DNA of 64,000 nucleotides, taken from NCBI RefSeq assembly GCF_019392245.1, contig NZ_JAHXRL010000004.1:248001-312000 (forward strand), given 5' to 3'. A model generated the notes under the pieces. It saw nothing but the letters and a program-made list of their open reading frames with translations. It was not told where the DNA came from and did no database searches. Made by a program: the position numbers and the translations under genes. The stretch is from Sulfitobacter sp. CW3 (lineage in GTDB: Bacteria; Pseudomonadota; Alphaproteobacteria; Rhodobacterales; Rhodobacteraceae). Shown here one piece after another: positions 55,487-63,953 of this stretch. Within the stretch, counting starts at the first letter, position 1. Each line of letters begins with the position of its first letter.

Positions 55487-56602
55487 TTATTGCGCCAACC
55501 ATGCCTGGAACTTCGCGTCGATATCGTCGCGGTAGTCAGCCCAGAATTCGTAGTTATACAGGAACGTGTTCTGTGCGTTGTTGGGATCTGTTGGCATGTG
55601 TGGTGCCATGTCGATGCCCAGATCTGCGTGCTTGCCAACCATAGGAGCGGAGGACAAACGGGCAGGACCGTAGCTGATGTATTGCGATTGATCGGCCAGA
55701 CGCTGTGTGTCTGTCGCGAATTTCACAAAGTCCATGACGCGGGCCAGACGATCTGCTGGCAGGCCTGCTGGAATGATCCAACCGTCAAGGTCAAACACCT
55801 GTGCGTCCCAAAGCATTGCAACGGGTTGCTTTTGCTCTTCGATCACGCTGAACAGACGACCGTTGTAGGTGGAACCCATAACGATTTCGCCATCGGCCAG
55901 CAGTTGGGGCGTGTCAGCGCCAGCGGACCACCAGATAACGTCGTCTTTGATGGTATCCAGTTTGGCCAGAGCCTTTTCCTGACCTTCTGGTGTGGCCAGA
56001 ACGTCATATACGTCGGCTTTTGCAACGCCGTCACAAAGCAACGCCCATTCCATGTTGTTGATTGGACGCTTTTCCAAGGAACGCTTGCCTGGGTATGCTT
56101 CCAGATCGAACACGTCACAGATTTTCGAAGGAGGCGTGTCGCCTACCATGTCTGTGCGGTAACCGAATGTGGTCGAATAAACGATCTGCGGAATAAAGCA
56201 GTCGCTGACCAACAGGTCGCCAAAGTCGTCGGATGCGGATGTGCCATCGGGTGCTGCTGCCAGCACTTCGTCGGCGTCGATTTCCATTGCCAAGCCTTCG
56301 TCACACAGACGAATGGCATCGGCCGCTACGACGTCGACCAGATCCCATGTCACGTTGCCAGCTTCGTTCATGGCGCGCAGTTTGGCCACGGCTTCAGCCG
56401 AGCTTTCGTCCCATACTGCTGTCACATCGGAGTGCATGCCCAGATAGGGCTGAACATATGCTTTATCTTGGCTGGCTTGGTATGCGCCACCCCAGGAAAC
56501 AAGTGTCATATCTTTTGCCATGTTGCCGTGTGCATCGGCAAAGGCCAATGTACCAGCGCCAACAATCGCGGAAGAAGCGAGTAGCGTTGTTGTAAATTTC
56601 AT
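55487..56602 (-). CDS. potD: Periplasmic solute-binding protein (PotD/PotF family)
   Basis: 371 residues. Signal peptide MKFTTTLLASSAIVGAGTLAFADA with cleavage after about 25-27. The mature protein has the type II periplasmic fold; MTLVSWGGAYQASQDKAYV and TWDLVDVVAADAIRLCDEG are common to the extracellular family 1 cluster with PotD. It may bind a polyamine, an amino acid derivative, or ectoine-like solute. Start 56602 chosen by the GGGAG site. It lies between potA and potB. Confidence 0.87.
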   Translation of the reverse strand: MKFTTTLLASSAIVGAGTLAFADAHGNMAKDMTLVSWGGAYQASQDKAYVQPYLGMHSDVTAVWDESSAEAVAKLRAMNEAGNVTWDLVDVVAADAIRLCDEGLAMEIDADEVLAAAPDGTSASDDFGDLLVSDCFIPQIVYSTTFGYRTDMVGDTPPSKICDVFDLEAYPGKRSLEKRPINNMEWALLCDGVAKADVYDVLATPEGQEKALAKLDTIKDDVIWWSAGADTPQLLADGEIVMGSTYNGRLFSVIEEQKQPVAMLWDAQVFDLDGWIIPAGLPADRLARVMDFVKFATDTQRLADQSQYISYGPARLSSAPMVGKHADLGIDMAPHMPTDPNNAQNTFLYNYEFWADYRDDIDAKFQAWLAQ

Positions 56603-56678
56603 TAGATAGTCTCCCAACTATTGCCCGTTTAGTTCTTGAGGATGTGATAACGGGCTTAACCACAGCCTCTTGGTGTGC

Positions 56679-56695
56679 GGCCCTATTTTAGGGCC
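56679..56695 (-). terminator. Hairpin between potA and potD
   Basis: GGCCCTA and TAGGGCC pair perfectly around TTT, 18 bases after the potA stop. Probably a processing or attenuation site inside the operon. Confidence 0.45.
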
Positions 56696-56712
56696 ACAGT
56701 CCGTCTCTTGAC

Positions 56713-57813
56713 TTAGGCGTCAAGCGCACGGCAATCCTCTGCCAGCCAACCGATTTCGATCTGTTGGCCCGGCTTCAAGCGCACCTGATCGGGTGCGTTG
56801 CGGGTTTTGATGATAAAGTTATCAGTGCCAGCAACGCGCAGCCGGGTGCGGAAAATGTCGCCCATATAGACGAACTCAAGCACTTCGGCTTTCAGCGTGT
56901 GCGCGCCTTCGGGCATGCGATCTTTGTTGAACTCAACGCGTTCGGGGCGGATCGAAACGCGGGTGCGTTCGCCTGCTTGGGTCACGTTGATCGGTTTCGC
57001 TTCGATCAGGCCGCCACCGTCCAGCTGCACCAGACATGTGCCGCCTTTGATTTCTTTTACCACGCCTTCCAGCGTGTTATTTTCGCCAATGAACTGCGCG
57101 ACAAAGCTGTTTTCAGGCTCTTCATACAGCAAATCCGGCGGGGCCAATTGCTGGATGCGACCATTTTCAAAAACGGCCACGCGGTCTGACATTGTCAGGG
57201 CTTCGGTCTGGTCGTGGGTCACATAGACCACGGTGATGCCCAATTCGTGGGCAAGATGCGTGATTTCAAACTGCAAGGTTTCACGCAGTTGTTTGTCCAA
57301 GGCACCAAGCGGTTCGTCCATCAAGACCAGCTCGGGTTCAAACACCAAGGCGCGCGCCAAGGCGACACGCTGCTGTTGACCACCAGAAAGCTGGGCAGGG
57401 CGGCGACCGCCAAAGTCGCCCATTTGCACGCGGTCCAGTGCGATCTTAACCTTTTCCTCGCGGTCGGACTTGCCCATCTTGCGGACTTCCAACGGGAACG
57501 AAAGGTTTTCGGCCACTGTCATATGCGGAAACAACGCATAGTTTTGGAACACCATGCCAATGCCGCGCTTGTGTGGCGGGATGTTGTTGATCGATTTCCC
57601 ATCAAGGCGAATATCGCCGTGGGTGGCCGTTTCAAACCCTGCAAGCATCATCAGACAGGTCGTTTTGCCCGATCCCGATGGCCCTAGCATTGTCAGAAAT
57701 TCGCCCTTTGGCATCGATAGGTTCAGGTCTTTGACGACAAGATTTTCACCGTCATAGCTTTTCTGTACACGTTCGAATTCTACAAACGCATTCGTTGCTG
57801 AAGTATCTGCCAA
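56713..57813 (-). CDS. potA: Polyamine-type ABC transporter ATP-binding protein
   Basis: 366 residues. Walker A GPSGSGKTT (44-52), Q-loop FQNYALFPHMT, signature LSGGQ (142-146), Walker B VLMDEPLGALDK, H-loop VTHDQTEA, and a C-terminal TOBE domain (about 275-360). TTG start at 57813 with GGGGAG before it; no ATG is better placed. It heads the operon, contrary to systems where the binding-protein gene is first. Divergent to the DoeA-like gene across a 253-base control region. Confidence 0.92.
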   Translation of the reverse strand: MADTSATNAFVEFERVQKSYDGENLVVKDLNLSMPKGEFLTMLGPSGSGKTTCLMMLAGFETATHGDIRLDGKSINNIPPHKRGIGMVFQNYALFPHMTVAENLSFPLEVRKMGKSDREEKVKIALDRVQMGDFGGRRPAQLSGGQQQRVALARALVFEPELVLMDEPLGALDKQLRETLQFEITHLAHELGITVVYVTHDQTEALTMSDRVAVFENGRIQQLAPPDLLYEEPENSFVAQFIGENNTLEGVVKEIKGGTCLVQLDGGGLIEAKPINVTQAGERTRVSIRPERVEFNKDRMPEGAHTLKAEVLEFVYMGDIFRTRLRVAGTDNFIIKTRNAPDQVRLKPGQQIEIGWLAEDCRALDA

Positions 57814-58066
57814 AAGCTGGCTCCCCGTTTATTTTGACGTTCATGCGCCCTTGTTGACAGAAAGTTAAAACCGTCCGAGTCGTGGTTTGCAACCAATTAT
57901 CACCAGTTTGATGGAAATCCGGGCAATTGCAGGACAAATTCCCGCTATTTTAGCAAATTCAGTTGATCTGACTGCAGATTAGGCAGGTCCGGTTTCGTTA
58001 TTTCATTGCCGCTACGAAAAAGCTGGCCCAAGCTGCTGCGTGATACGTTGTTTAAGGATATCAATA
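57814..58066. promoter_or_regulatory. Divergent control region between potA and the DoeA-like gene
   Basis: A/T-richer than its surroundings. TTGACA at 57854-57859 may be a -35 element, without a convincing -10. A TTGATC half-word near 57962 echoes the TTGATCAA sites upstream of the second binding-protein gene. No further structure was seen. Confidence 0.35.
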
Positions 58067-59248
58067 ATGCCCGCCATCGACCTTCCGTTTACCGCAATAG
58101 AATACAGCCGCCGCCTTGAACTGGTGCGCAGCGAAATGGCGACGCGGGGATTGGACGCGTTGTTTGTGACTGACCCCAGCAACCAAGCGTGGCTGACAGG
58201 ATACGACGGATGGTCATTTTATGTGCATCAAGGCGTAATCGTGTTGCCGGACGCCGATCCGATCTGGTGGGGCCGCAACCAAGACACCAATGGCGCGTTG
58301 CGCACCGTCTGGATGGCCCCCGATTCTGTACGGGGTTACGCAGACGGTTTTGTGCAATCCACGGAACGGCACCCGATGCAGGATCTGGCGGTTCATCTGG
58401 CCGCCGCAGGGGTAGAGGCGGGGCGCATTGGCGTCGAAATGGACAACTACTATTACTCAGCCAAGGCGCATGCGTCACTTTGTGAGAGCCTGCCCAAAGC
58501 GCAAGTCGTTGATGCGACTGCTTTGGTGAATTGGAAGCGGACGGTTAAATCTGAACCGGAACTGGCGTTCATGCGCAAAGCGGCGTTGATTTCGGAAAAG
58601 ATTGTCGACGGTTTGATCGAACGGGTTGAACCGGGTGTTCCCAAAAATGAAATCGTTGCCGAGATTTACCGCGATGCGATCCGCGGCGTTGACGGGGCGT
58701 GGGGTGATTATCCGGCGATCGTCCCGCTTTTGCCGTCTGGGTCAGACGCAGCCGCGCCGCATTTGACATGGGATGGCAGACCCTTCGCAACGGGCGAGGC
58801 GACATTCTTTGAGATTTCAGGCTGCTATCGCCGTTATCATGCACCGTTTTGCCGGACGCTGTTCCTTGGGACGCCGCCCGATTTCCTGAAACGGGCCGAG
58901 GCCGCACTGGTCGAAGGGTTGGAGGCCGGGTTGGACAAAGCCCGTGCTGGTAATCGGGCATGTGACGTGGCGAATGCGCTGGCGGCACCGCTGGAAAAGG
59001 CTGGGATCGAACGCGGCGCGCGCTGCGGCTATCCCATCGGTCTTAGCTATCCGCCTGATTGGGGCGAACGCACGATATCGCTGCGCGCCGAGGATGAAAC
59101 CGTGCTTGAGCCGAATATGACCTTCCATTTCATGCCCGGCCTTTGGATGAAGGATTGGGGGATCGAGATCACCGAAAGCATCCGCATCCGCGAAGATGGC
59201 GCTGCGGAAACCTTCTGTAACCGACCCCGGCAGATGTTCGTTAAATGA
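58067..59248 (+). CDS. doeA: Ectoine hydrolase-like M24 family protein (DoeA/EutD type)
   Basis: 393 residues of the creatinase/aminopeptidase P fold. Long stretches match ectoine hydrolases: VTDPSNQAWLTGYDGWSFY, GVEMDNYYYSAKAH, GYPIGLSYPPDWGERT and MTFHFMPGLWMKDWGLE-like ends. The usual metal-binding Asp pair is not kept (FEISGCYRRYHAPFCRT), as in creatinase, so catalysis is probably metal-free. It would open ectoine to N-acetyl-diaminobutyrate. Start 58067 follows AAGGA. Overlaps the M20 gene by four bases. Substrate could be a different cyclic amidine. Confidence 0.8.
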   Translation: MPAIDLPFTAIEYSRRLELVRSEMATRGLDALFVTDPSNQAWLTGYDGWSFYVHQGVIVLPDADPIWWGRNQDTNGALRTVWMAPDSVRGYADGFVQSTERHPMQDLAVHLAAAGVEAGRIGVEMDNYYYSAKAHASLCESLPKAQVVDATALVNWKRTVKSEPELAFMRKAALISEKIVDGLIERVEPGVPKNEIVAEIYRDAIRGVDGAWGDYPAIVPLLPSGSDAAAPHLTWDGRPFATGEATFFEISGCYRRYHAPFCRTLFLGTPPDFLKRAEAALVEGLEAGLDKARAGNRACDVANALAAPLEKAGIERGARCGYPIGLSYPPDWGERTISLRAEDETVLEPNMTFHFMPGLWMKDWGIEITESIRIREDGAAETFCNRPRQMFVK

Positions 59249-60399
59249 CGTTGCAAGCCACCGTTGATCTGCTGGACCGGTTGATCGCCTACCCGACCGT
59301 TTCGACCGATAGCAATCTTGAGCTGATCATCGATTTGTCGGGGCGGCTGCAATCGCTGGGCGCGCGGACTCATATCTTTGGCGACGAAACCGGATCCAAG
59401 GCTACGTTGTTCGCGACATTGGGGCCGGATGTACCGGGCGGCGTGTTGCTGTCGGGGCATTCCGATGTGGTGCCGGTGACCGATCAGGATTGGTCAAGCG
59501 ATCCGTTCCAGATGCGCGAGGCCGAAGGGCGGCTTTATGGGCGCGGCACCTGCGATATGAAGGGGTTCATTGCAGCAAGCGTTGTGATGGCGGAACATTA
59601 CGCCACGCTGCCCCTGAAACGCCCCGTGCATTTCGCCTTTACCTACGACGAGGAAACCGGATGTCTGGGCGCGCAGGCGTTGATACCCGAGCTGAATCGC
59701 CTTGGGATCAAACCCGACATCGCCATTATCGGCGAGCCGACCGAGATGCGCGTGATCGAGGGCCATAAAGGCTGCTGTGAATATACGACACGGTTTGAAG
59801 GGCTTGAGGGGCACGGATCCTCGCCCGATCTGGGGGTAAATGCCGCCGAATATGCGGTGCGCTATGTCACACGGTTGATGGCGCTGCGCGAGGATTTGCG
59901 CGCCCGTGTCCCCGACGGCAGCCGCTTTGACCCGCCCTATACCACAATCAACATTGGCCGGATCCAAGGTGGTCATGCGCATAACGTGATTGTCGGAAAG
60001 GCCGAGGTCGATTGGGAGTTCCGCCCGGTGCAAACGCATGACTTGCGCTTTGTCAAAGAGACGATGGAAGCGTTTGTCGAACAGGATTTGCTGCCGCAAA
60101 TGCGCGCGGTGTACCCGTTGGCCGATATCTCGACCGAAACATTGGGCGAGGTCGTGGGCCTTGAGCCGATGAGCGAAAATGCCGCGCGTGATCTTGTGGC
60201 GGGTTTGGTAGGGGCGAACGGGGCTGACGTTGTCCCGTTCGGAACCGAGGCAGGCCTGTTTCAGCAAATGGGCATGGATGTGGTCGTTTGCGGGCCAGGA
60301 TCAATTGCACAGGCGCATAAGCCCGATGAATTCGTCAGCCTGGATCAGCTTGGTGCCTGCTTGGGAATGTTGGAACGTCTTGGTCAGAAATTGGTGTAG
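59245..60399 (+). CDS. M20 family deacetylase, acetylornithine deacetylase-like
   Basis: 384 residues. SGHSDVVPVTDQDW, GRGTCDMKGFIA, TYDEETGCLGAQAL and the late GTEAGLFQQMG with H-containing AHKPDEFV are ArgE-type dizinc peptidase motifs. In an arginine context it would deacetylate N2-acetylornithine. Coupled to the DoeA-like gene, it may instead deacetylate N-acetyl-diaminobutyrate, the role of DoeB, which belongs to another family and is absent here. Real substrate not determinable from sequence. Confidence 0.82.
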   Translation: MTLQATVDLLDRLIAYPTVSTDSNLELIIDLSGRLQSLGARTHIFGDETGSKATLFATLGPDVPGGVLLSGHSDVVPVTDQDWSSDPFQMREAEGRLYGRGTCDMKGFIAASVVMAEHYATLPLKRPVHFAFTYDEETGCLGAQALIPELNRLGIKPDIAIIGEPTEMRVIEGHKGCCEYTTRFEGLEGHGSSPDLGVNAAEYAVRYVTRLMALREDLRARVPDGSRFDPPYTTINIGRIQGGHAHNVIVGKAEVDWEFRPVQTHDLRFVKETMEAFVEQDLLPQMRAVYPLADISTETLGEVVGLEPMSENAARDLVAGLVGANGADVVPFGTEAGLFQQMGMDVVVCGPGSIAQAHKPDEFVSLDQLGACLGMLERLGQKLV

Positions 60400-60423
60400 G
60401 GGCGCAAGGATACCTCGCGCCCC
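60399..60423. terminator. Hairpin between the convergent deacetylase and aminotransferase genes
   Basis: GGGGCGC and GCGCCCC pair perfectly around 11 bases, just after the deacetylase stop and ten bases before the aminotransferase stop. No U-tract. Confidence 0.5.
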
Positions 60424-60432
60424 GAATGCCGT

Positions 60433-61863
60433 TTAGCCCAAAGGCGAATCAGCATCGTGGATGTGGTCTTCGGCCGCATGAAACAGATTTTCATCCTTGA
60501 GCGCGGTATAGGTTTCATCCAGCGCTTTCGTGGCACGGGTCATAAAGATGTTGATTTCCTCGGGCGTGATGACCAGCGGTGGGGAAATGATCATCCGGTC
60601 ACCAACATGGCGCATCACCAGATTGTTGGCAAAGCAGCGTTCCCGACACATATAGCCGACGGTGCCAGCGGCCCCCGCGAATTTTGACCGCGTTTCCTTG
60701 CGTGGGCTAAGGGGCAGGGATGCCATCATGCCCGATACGTTAACGCCGCCCACAAGTGGGTGTTCGGCCAGTTTGTCCAACCCTTCCTGCAGGGCGGGCG
60801 CAGCCACGTTATTGACGTGATCCAGGATTTTCTCATCTTGCATGATGCGCAGGTTTTCCAACGCGACGGCGGAACAAACCGGATGGCCGGAATAGGTGTA
60901 GCCGTGGTTGAATTCGCCTGAACCGATAACTTCGGCGATTTCATCGCAAACAATCGATCCACCAATGGGCTGGTAGCCAGAGCTGAGGCCTTTGGCGATT
61001 GTCATGATGTGGGGTTTGATCCCCATGGTTTGCGAGCCGAACCAATTGCCGGTGCGACCAAATCCGCAGATTACTTCGTCTGCGATGATCAGAACGTTGT
61101 ATTTGTCGCAAATGCGCTGGATTTCGGGCCAGTAGGTGCTGGGGGGTATGATAACACCGCCGGCACCTTGGATGGGTTCGCCAATAAATGCGGCAACATT
61201 GTCTGCGCCCAGTTCAAGGATTTTCGCCTCAAGCTCCTGCGCGCGGGCAAGGCCGAATGCCTCGGGTGTTTGATCGCCGCCTTCGGCCCACCAATCGGGC
61301 TGGTTGATGTGGTGGATGCCAGGGATCGGCATGCCGCCTTGTTCGTGCATATAGGTCATCCCGCCCAGCGATCCCGAACCCATCGACGACCCGTGATAAG
61401 CGTTCTTGCGGCTGATGATGTGGGATTTTTCCGGTTTCCCCTTCATCGCCCAATAGGTGCGCACCATGCGGATGTTGGTATCGTTCGCCTCGGACCCGGA
61501 ACCGGCAAAGAACACGTGGTTCAGATCACCGGGGGCAAGTTTCGCGATCTCTGTGGCCAATGCGATTGCAGGCACATGCGAGGTCATGAAGAACGTGTTG
61601 TAATAGTTCAGTTCAAGCATCTGGCGCGCTGCGACATCGGCCATTTCCTGACGGCCATAGCCAATGTTCACGCACCAAAGGCCAGCCATCCCGTCAAGGA
61701 TTTCATTTCCCTCGCTGTCGGTCAGGTAAACGCCTTTGGCTTTGGTGATGATCCGCGCGCCTTTGGCGGCCAATTCATCATTCGTCGTGAAAGGGTGCAT
61801 GTGATGCGCGGCGTCCAGCGTCTGCAATTCAGCCGTGGGCAAGTGATTGGTAATATAGGACAT
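60433..61863 (-). CDS. spuC: Class III aminotransferase, putrescine/diamine-pyruvate aminotransferase-like
   Basis: 476 residues, close in layout to SpuC. HPFTTNDELAAKGARII, FFAGSGSEANDTNIRMVR, EPIQGAGGVIIPP, ADEVICGFGRTGNWFG (Asp262) and the PLP Lys291 in TIAKGLSSGYQPIGG. It transfers an amino group from a diamine or beta-alanine-like substrate to pyruvate. The upstream gap to the GntR gene holds TGATCAAATT at 61909-61918. With two Pot transporters beside it, diamine or diaminobutyrate catabolism is likely. Confidence 0.9.
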   Translation of the reverse strand: MSYITNHLPTAELQTLDAAHHMHPFTTNDELAAKGARIITKAKGVYLTDSEGNEILDGMAGLWCVNIGYGRQEMADVAARQMLELNYYNTFFMTSHVPAIALATEIAKLAPGDLNHVFFAGSGSEANDTNIRMVRTYWAMKGKPEKSHIISRKNAYHGSSMGSGSLGGMTYMHEQGGMPIPGIHHINQPDWWAEGGDQTPEAFGLARAQELEAKILELGADNVAAFIGEPIQGAGGVIIPPSTYWPEIQRICDKYNVLIIADEVICGFGRTGNWFGSQTMGIKPHIMTIAKGLSSGYQPIGGSIVCDEIAEVIGSGEFNHGYTYSGHPVCSAVALENLRIMQDEKILDHVNNVAAPALQEGLDKLAEHPLVGGVNVSGMMASLPLSPRKETRSKFAGAAGTVGYMCRERCFANNLVMRHVGDRMIISPPLVITPEEINIFMTRATKALDETYTALKDENLFHAAEDHIHDADSPLG

Positions 61864-61908
61864 AGATATGCACCTCAGAAGTGTGGGGGGACGATTAAGC
61901 GCAGAATA

Positions 61909-61918
61909 TGATCAAATT
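61909..61918. promoter_or_regulatory. Candidate regulator word upstream of the aminotransferase
   Basis: TGATCAAATT, identical to part of the palindrome at 62728-62744. It lies 46 bases before the aminotransferase ATG on the minus strand. Confidence 0.4.
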
Positions 61919-61956
61919 ATGCGGAGTCAATCGAATCACGTCAAATCAGTGGTGGA

Positions 61957-62637
61957 TTAGACAGAAGCTTGAATTTGACGGATACCTTGGCTGACATCCT
62001 CGGCCATTGCTTGGGCGGCAGCATCAGGGTCTTTCACGCGAAAAGCGTCCAGTAGGTCGGCGTGTTTGTCGGGGAGGTTGGATGTTCCAAAGCGCCCACA
62101 TACGACCCGCAAGGAAGGACCAAAGCGCAGCCACAAGCGATCAACGGTTTCGGCCATTATCGGTGCATCTGCACAGCGGTAAATATCGGAATGGAACTGA
62201 TAGTTTTGCGTCAAATATTCGCCAATATCGCCGCGCAAAATGGCATCATTCAGCGCATCATCGGTCTGCTTTAGGGCTTCCAAAATATCTTTGGTCATGC
62301 GGGTTGCTGCACGGTGAGCAAGCTCGGCCTCTAGCGTTTTTCGCATAAAACCAAGCTCCTCAACGCCATCTGGCGACAGGACAGGTACCGAGACACGGCG
62401 GTTTCCCTGATGCACTAACGCGCCTTCGGCAATCAAGCGGCGTAATGCTTCTCGGACCGGGGTCATGCCTGCGCCCAGCGCCGTGATCAGCCCTTGAATC
62501 GTCACGGGTTGCCCCGGTGCCAGATCGCCAAACAATATCTGACTGCGCAACTGCTGATAGACATGTTGATGTGCCGGAATTCTTGCGCCCTCAACTTGGA
62601 TTGGCACCGGTGGTGTTTGTACGTCAGAACGGATCAT
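61957..62637 (-). CDS. GntR-family transcriptional regulator, FCD subgroup
   Basis: 226 residues. An N-terminal winged helix (HVYQQLRSQILFGDLAPGQPVTIQGLITALGAGMTPVREALRRLIAEGALV) is followed by an all-helical FCD effector domain with metal-site histidines and acidic residues (FHSDIYRCA, ELAHRAAT). FadR-subfamily members of this type sense small organic acids or amines. Positioned between and divergent/tandem to the aminotransferase and the second binding-protein genes, both preceded by TGATCAAATT. Confidence 0.92.
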   Translation of the reverse strand: MIRSDVQTPPVPIQVEGARIPAHQHVYQQLRSQILFGDLAPGQPVTIQGLITALGAGMTPVREALRRLIAEGALVHQGNRRVSVPVLSPDGVEELGFMRKTLEAELAHRAATRMTKDILEALKQTDDALNDAILRGDIGEYLTQNYQFHSDIYRCADAPIMAETVDRLWLRFGPSLRVVCGRFGTSNLPDKHADLLDAFRVKDPDAAAQAMAEDVSQGIRQIQASV

Positions 62638-62727
62638 TCAATATGCCCAAAAACTGTTCAGCTCGTGTTGCTTGCGCTATCTGCGCCTGCGTGAAATCAT
62701 AAATTATCTTGTCGTAAGACGCAAAAC

Positions 62728-62744
62728 TTGATCAAATTGATCAA
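62728..62744. promoter_or_regulatory. Candidate GntR operator upstream of the second binding-protein gene
   Basis: TTGATCAA-A-TTGATCAA, a 17-base near-perfect palindrome made of two self-complementary octamers. It lies about 40 bases before the binding-protein ATG and within the divergent GntR gap. A further TGGATCAACCA stands at 62750. Confidence 0.5.
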
Positions 62745-62783
62745 AGGCCTGGATCAACCAAGCCTATCTAACGGGAGCAAAGA

Positions 62784-63869
62784 ATGAAATATCGTATTCT
62801 AGGTGGCGTTGCGGCCACTGCAATGATCGCCACAAGCGCGCTGGGCGAAGAAGTGCGGGTCTATAACTGGTCCGACTACATCGACGAATCGCTGCTTGAG
62901 AAATTCGAAACCGAAACTGGCATTGATCTCATCTATGATGTCTTTGACAGCAACGAGGTGCTTGAAACCAAAATGCTGGCTGGCGGGTCGGGTTATGATG
63001 TCGTCGTGCCATCGGGCACATTCTTGCAACGTCAGATTTCGGCGGGTGCGTTCCAGAAGCTCGATAAATCCAAACTTTCGAACATCGGCAACATGTGGGA
63101 CGTGATCGATAATCGCGTGTCAAAATATGACCCCGGTAACGAATATGCGATCAACTATATGTGGGGCACCACTGGCTTCGGCGTGAACATCAACAAGGTC
63201 AAAGAAGTTCTCGGCGAAGATGCACCAGTAGATTCGCTGGCATTGGTGCTGGATCCGTCGAACATGGAAAAGCTAGCCGAATGCGGCGTTCATTTCCTGG
63301 ATGCGCCGGCTGAAATGATCCCCGCTGCGCTGAAATTCCTGGGCGAAGACCCCGATGCGCAAGATCCGGAAACCATCGCCAAGGCCGAACCTGTACTGGC
63401 TGCCGTGGCACCGTACGTACAAAAATTCCACAGCTCTGAATATATTAACGCATTGGCCAACGGTGATATCTGTGTGGCCTTTGGATGGTCAGGCGACATT
63501 TTGCAGGCGCGCGACCGCGCAGCAGAGGCCGATAACGGCGTCGAGATCGAATACTATGCACCGAAAGAAGGTGCTTTGATGTGGTTTGACAACATGGCGA
63601 TCCCTGTGGACGCGCCCAATCCGGACGCTGCGCATAAATTCCTGAACTTCATCATGGATGCACAAAACATGGCCGCAGCGTCGAACTATGTTTATTATGC
63701 TAACGGCAACAAGGCGAGCCAGGAGTTTCTGGTGGAAGACGTGATCGGGGATCCAGCGATTTACCCAGACGCGGCGACACTGGAAAACCTTTATACCACG
63801 TCGCCCTATGCGCCCAAAGTCCAACGTGTTGTGACGCGTCTTTGGACCAAGGTTAAATCCGGCACCTAA
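62784..63869 (+). CDS. potF: Polyamine ABC transporter substrate-binding protein (PotF/SpuD-like)
   Basis: 361 residues. Short signal peptide ending near ALGEE (about 21). The mature start VRVYNWSDYIDESLLEKFETETGIDLIYDVFDSNE is the PotF/SpuD signature, with Trp and Asp residues that contact putrescine or spermidine. It differs from the PotD-like protein at 55487 and so probably has a distinct ligand range. Good GGGAG ribosome site. Followed by a hairpin and an ATPase gene that leaves the window. Confidence 0.9.
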   Translation: MKYRILGGVAATAMIATSALGEEVRVYNWSDYIDESLLEKFETETGIDLIYDVFDSNEVLETKMLAGGSGYDVVVPSGTFLQRQISAGAFQKLDKSKLSNIGNMWDVIDNRVSKYDPGNEYAINYMWGTTGFGVNINKVKEVLGEDAPVDSLALVLDPSNMEKLAECGVHFLDAPAEMIPAALKFLGEDPDAQDPETIAKAEPVLAAVAPYVQKFHSSEYINALANGDICVAFGWSGDILQARDRAAEADNGVEIEYYAPKEGALMWFDNMAIPVDAPNPDAAHKFLNFIMDAQNMAAASNYVYYANGNKASQEFLVEDVIGDPAIYPDAATLENLYTTSPYAPKVQRVVTRLWTKVKSGT

Positions 63870-63881
63870 GCCGATTATAAC

Positions 63882-63909
63882 GGGGCAGGGCTATTCGGCC
63901 TTGCCCTTT
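63882..63909 (+). terminator. Attenuator-like hairpin after the second binding-protein gene
   Basis: GGGCAGGGC pairs with GCCTTGCCC (one G-U) and is followed by TTT. It lies 13 bases past the binding-protein stop and before the downstream ATPase start, so it likely lowers transcription of the membrane components. Confidence 0.55.
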
Positions 63910-63953
63910 GCTGCCCCCGCCGCCTGCCGGACTGTTCAAAGGAATGCCCCTAA

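Noticed and set aside
59494-60267. 257-codon frame antisense to the M20 deacetylase
   Set aside because: No motif, and the sense protein is a clear M20 enzyme.
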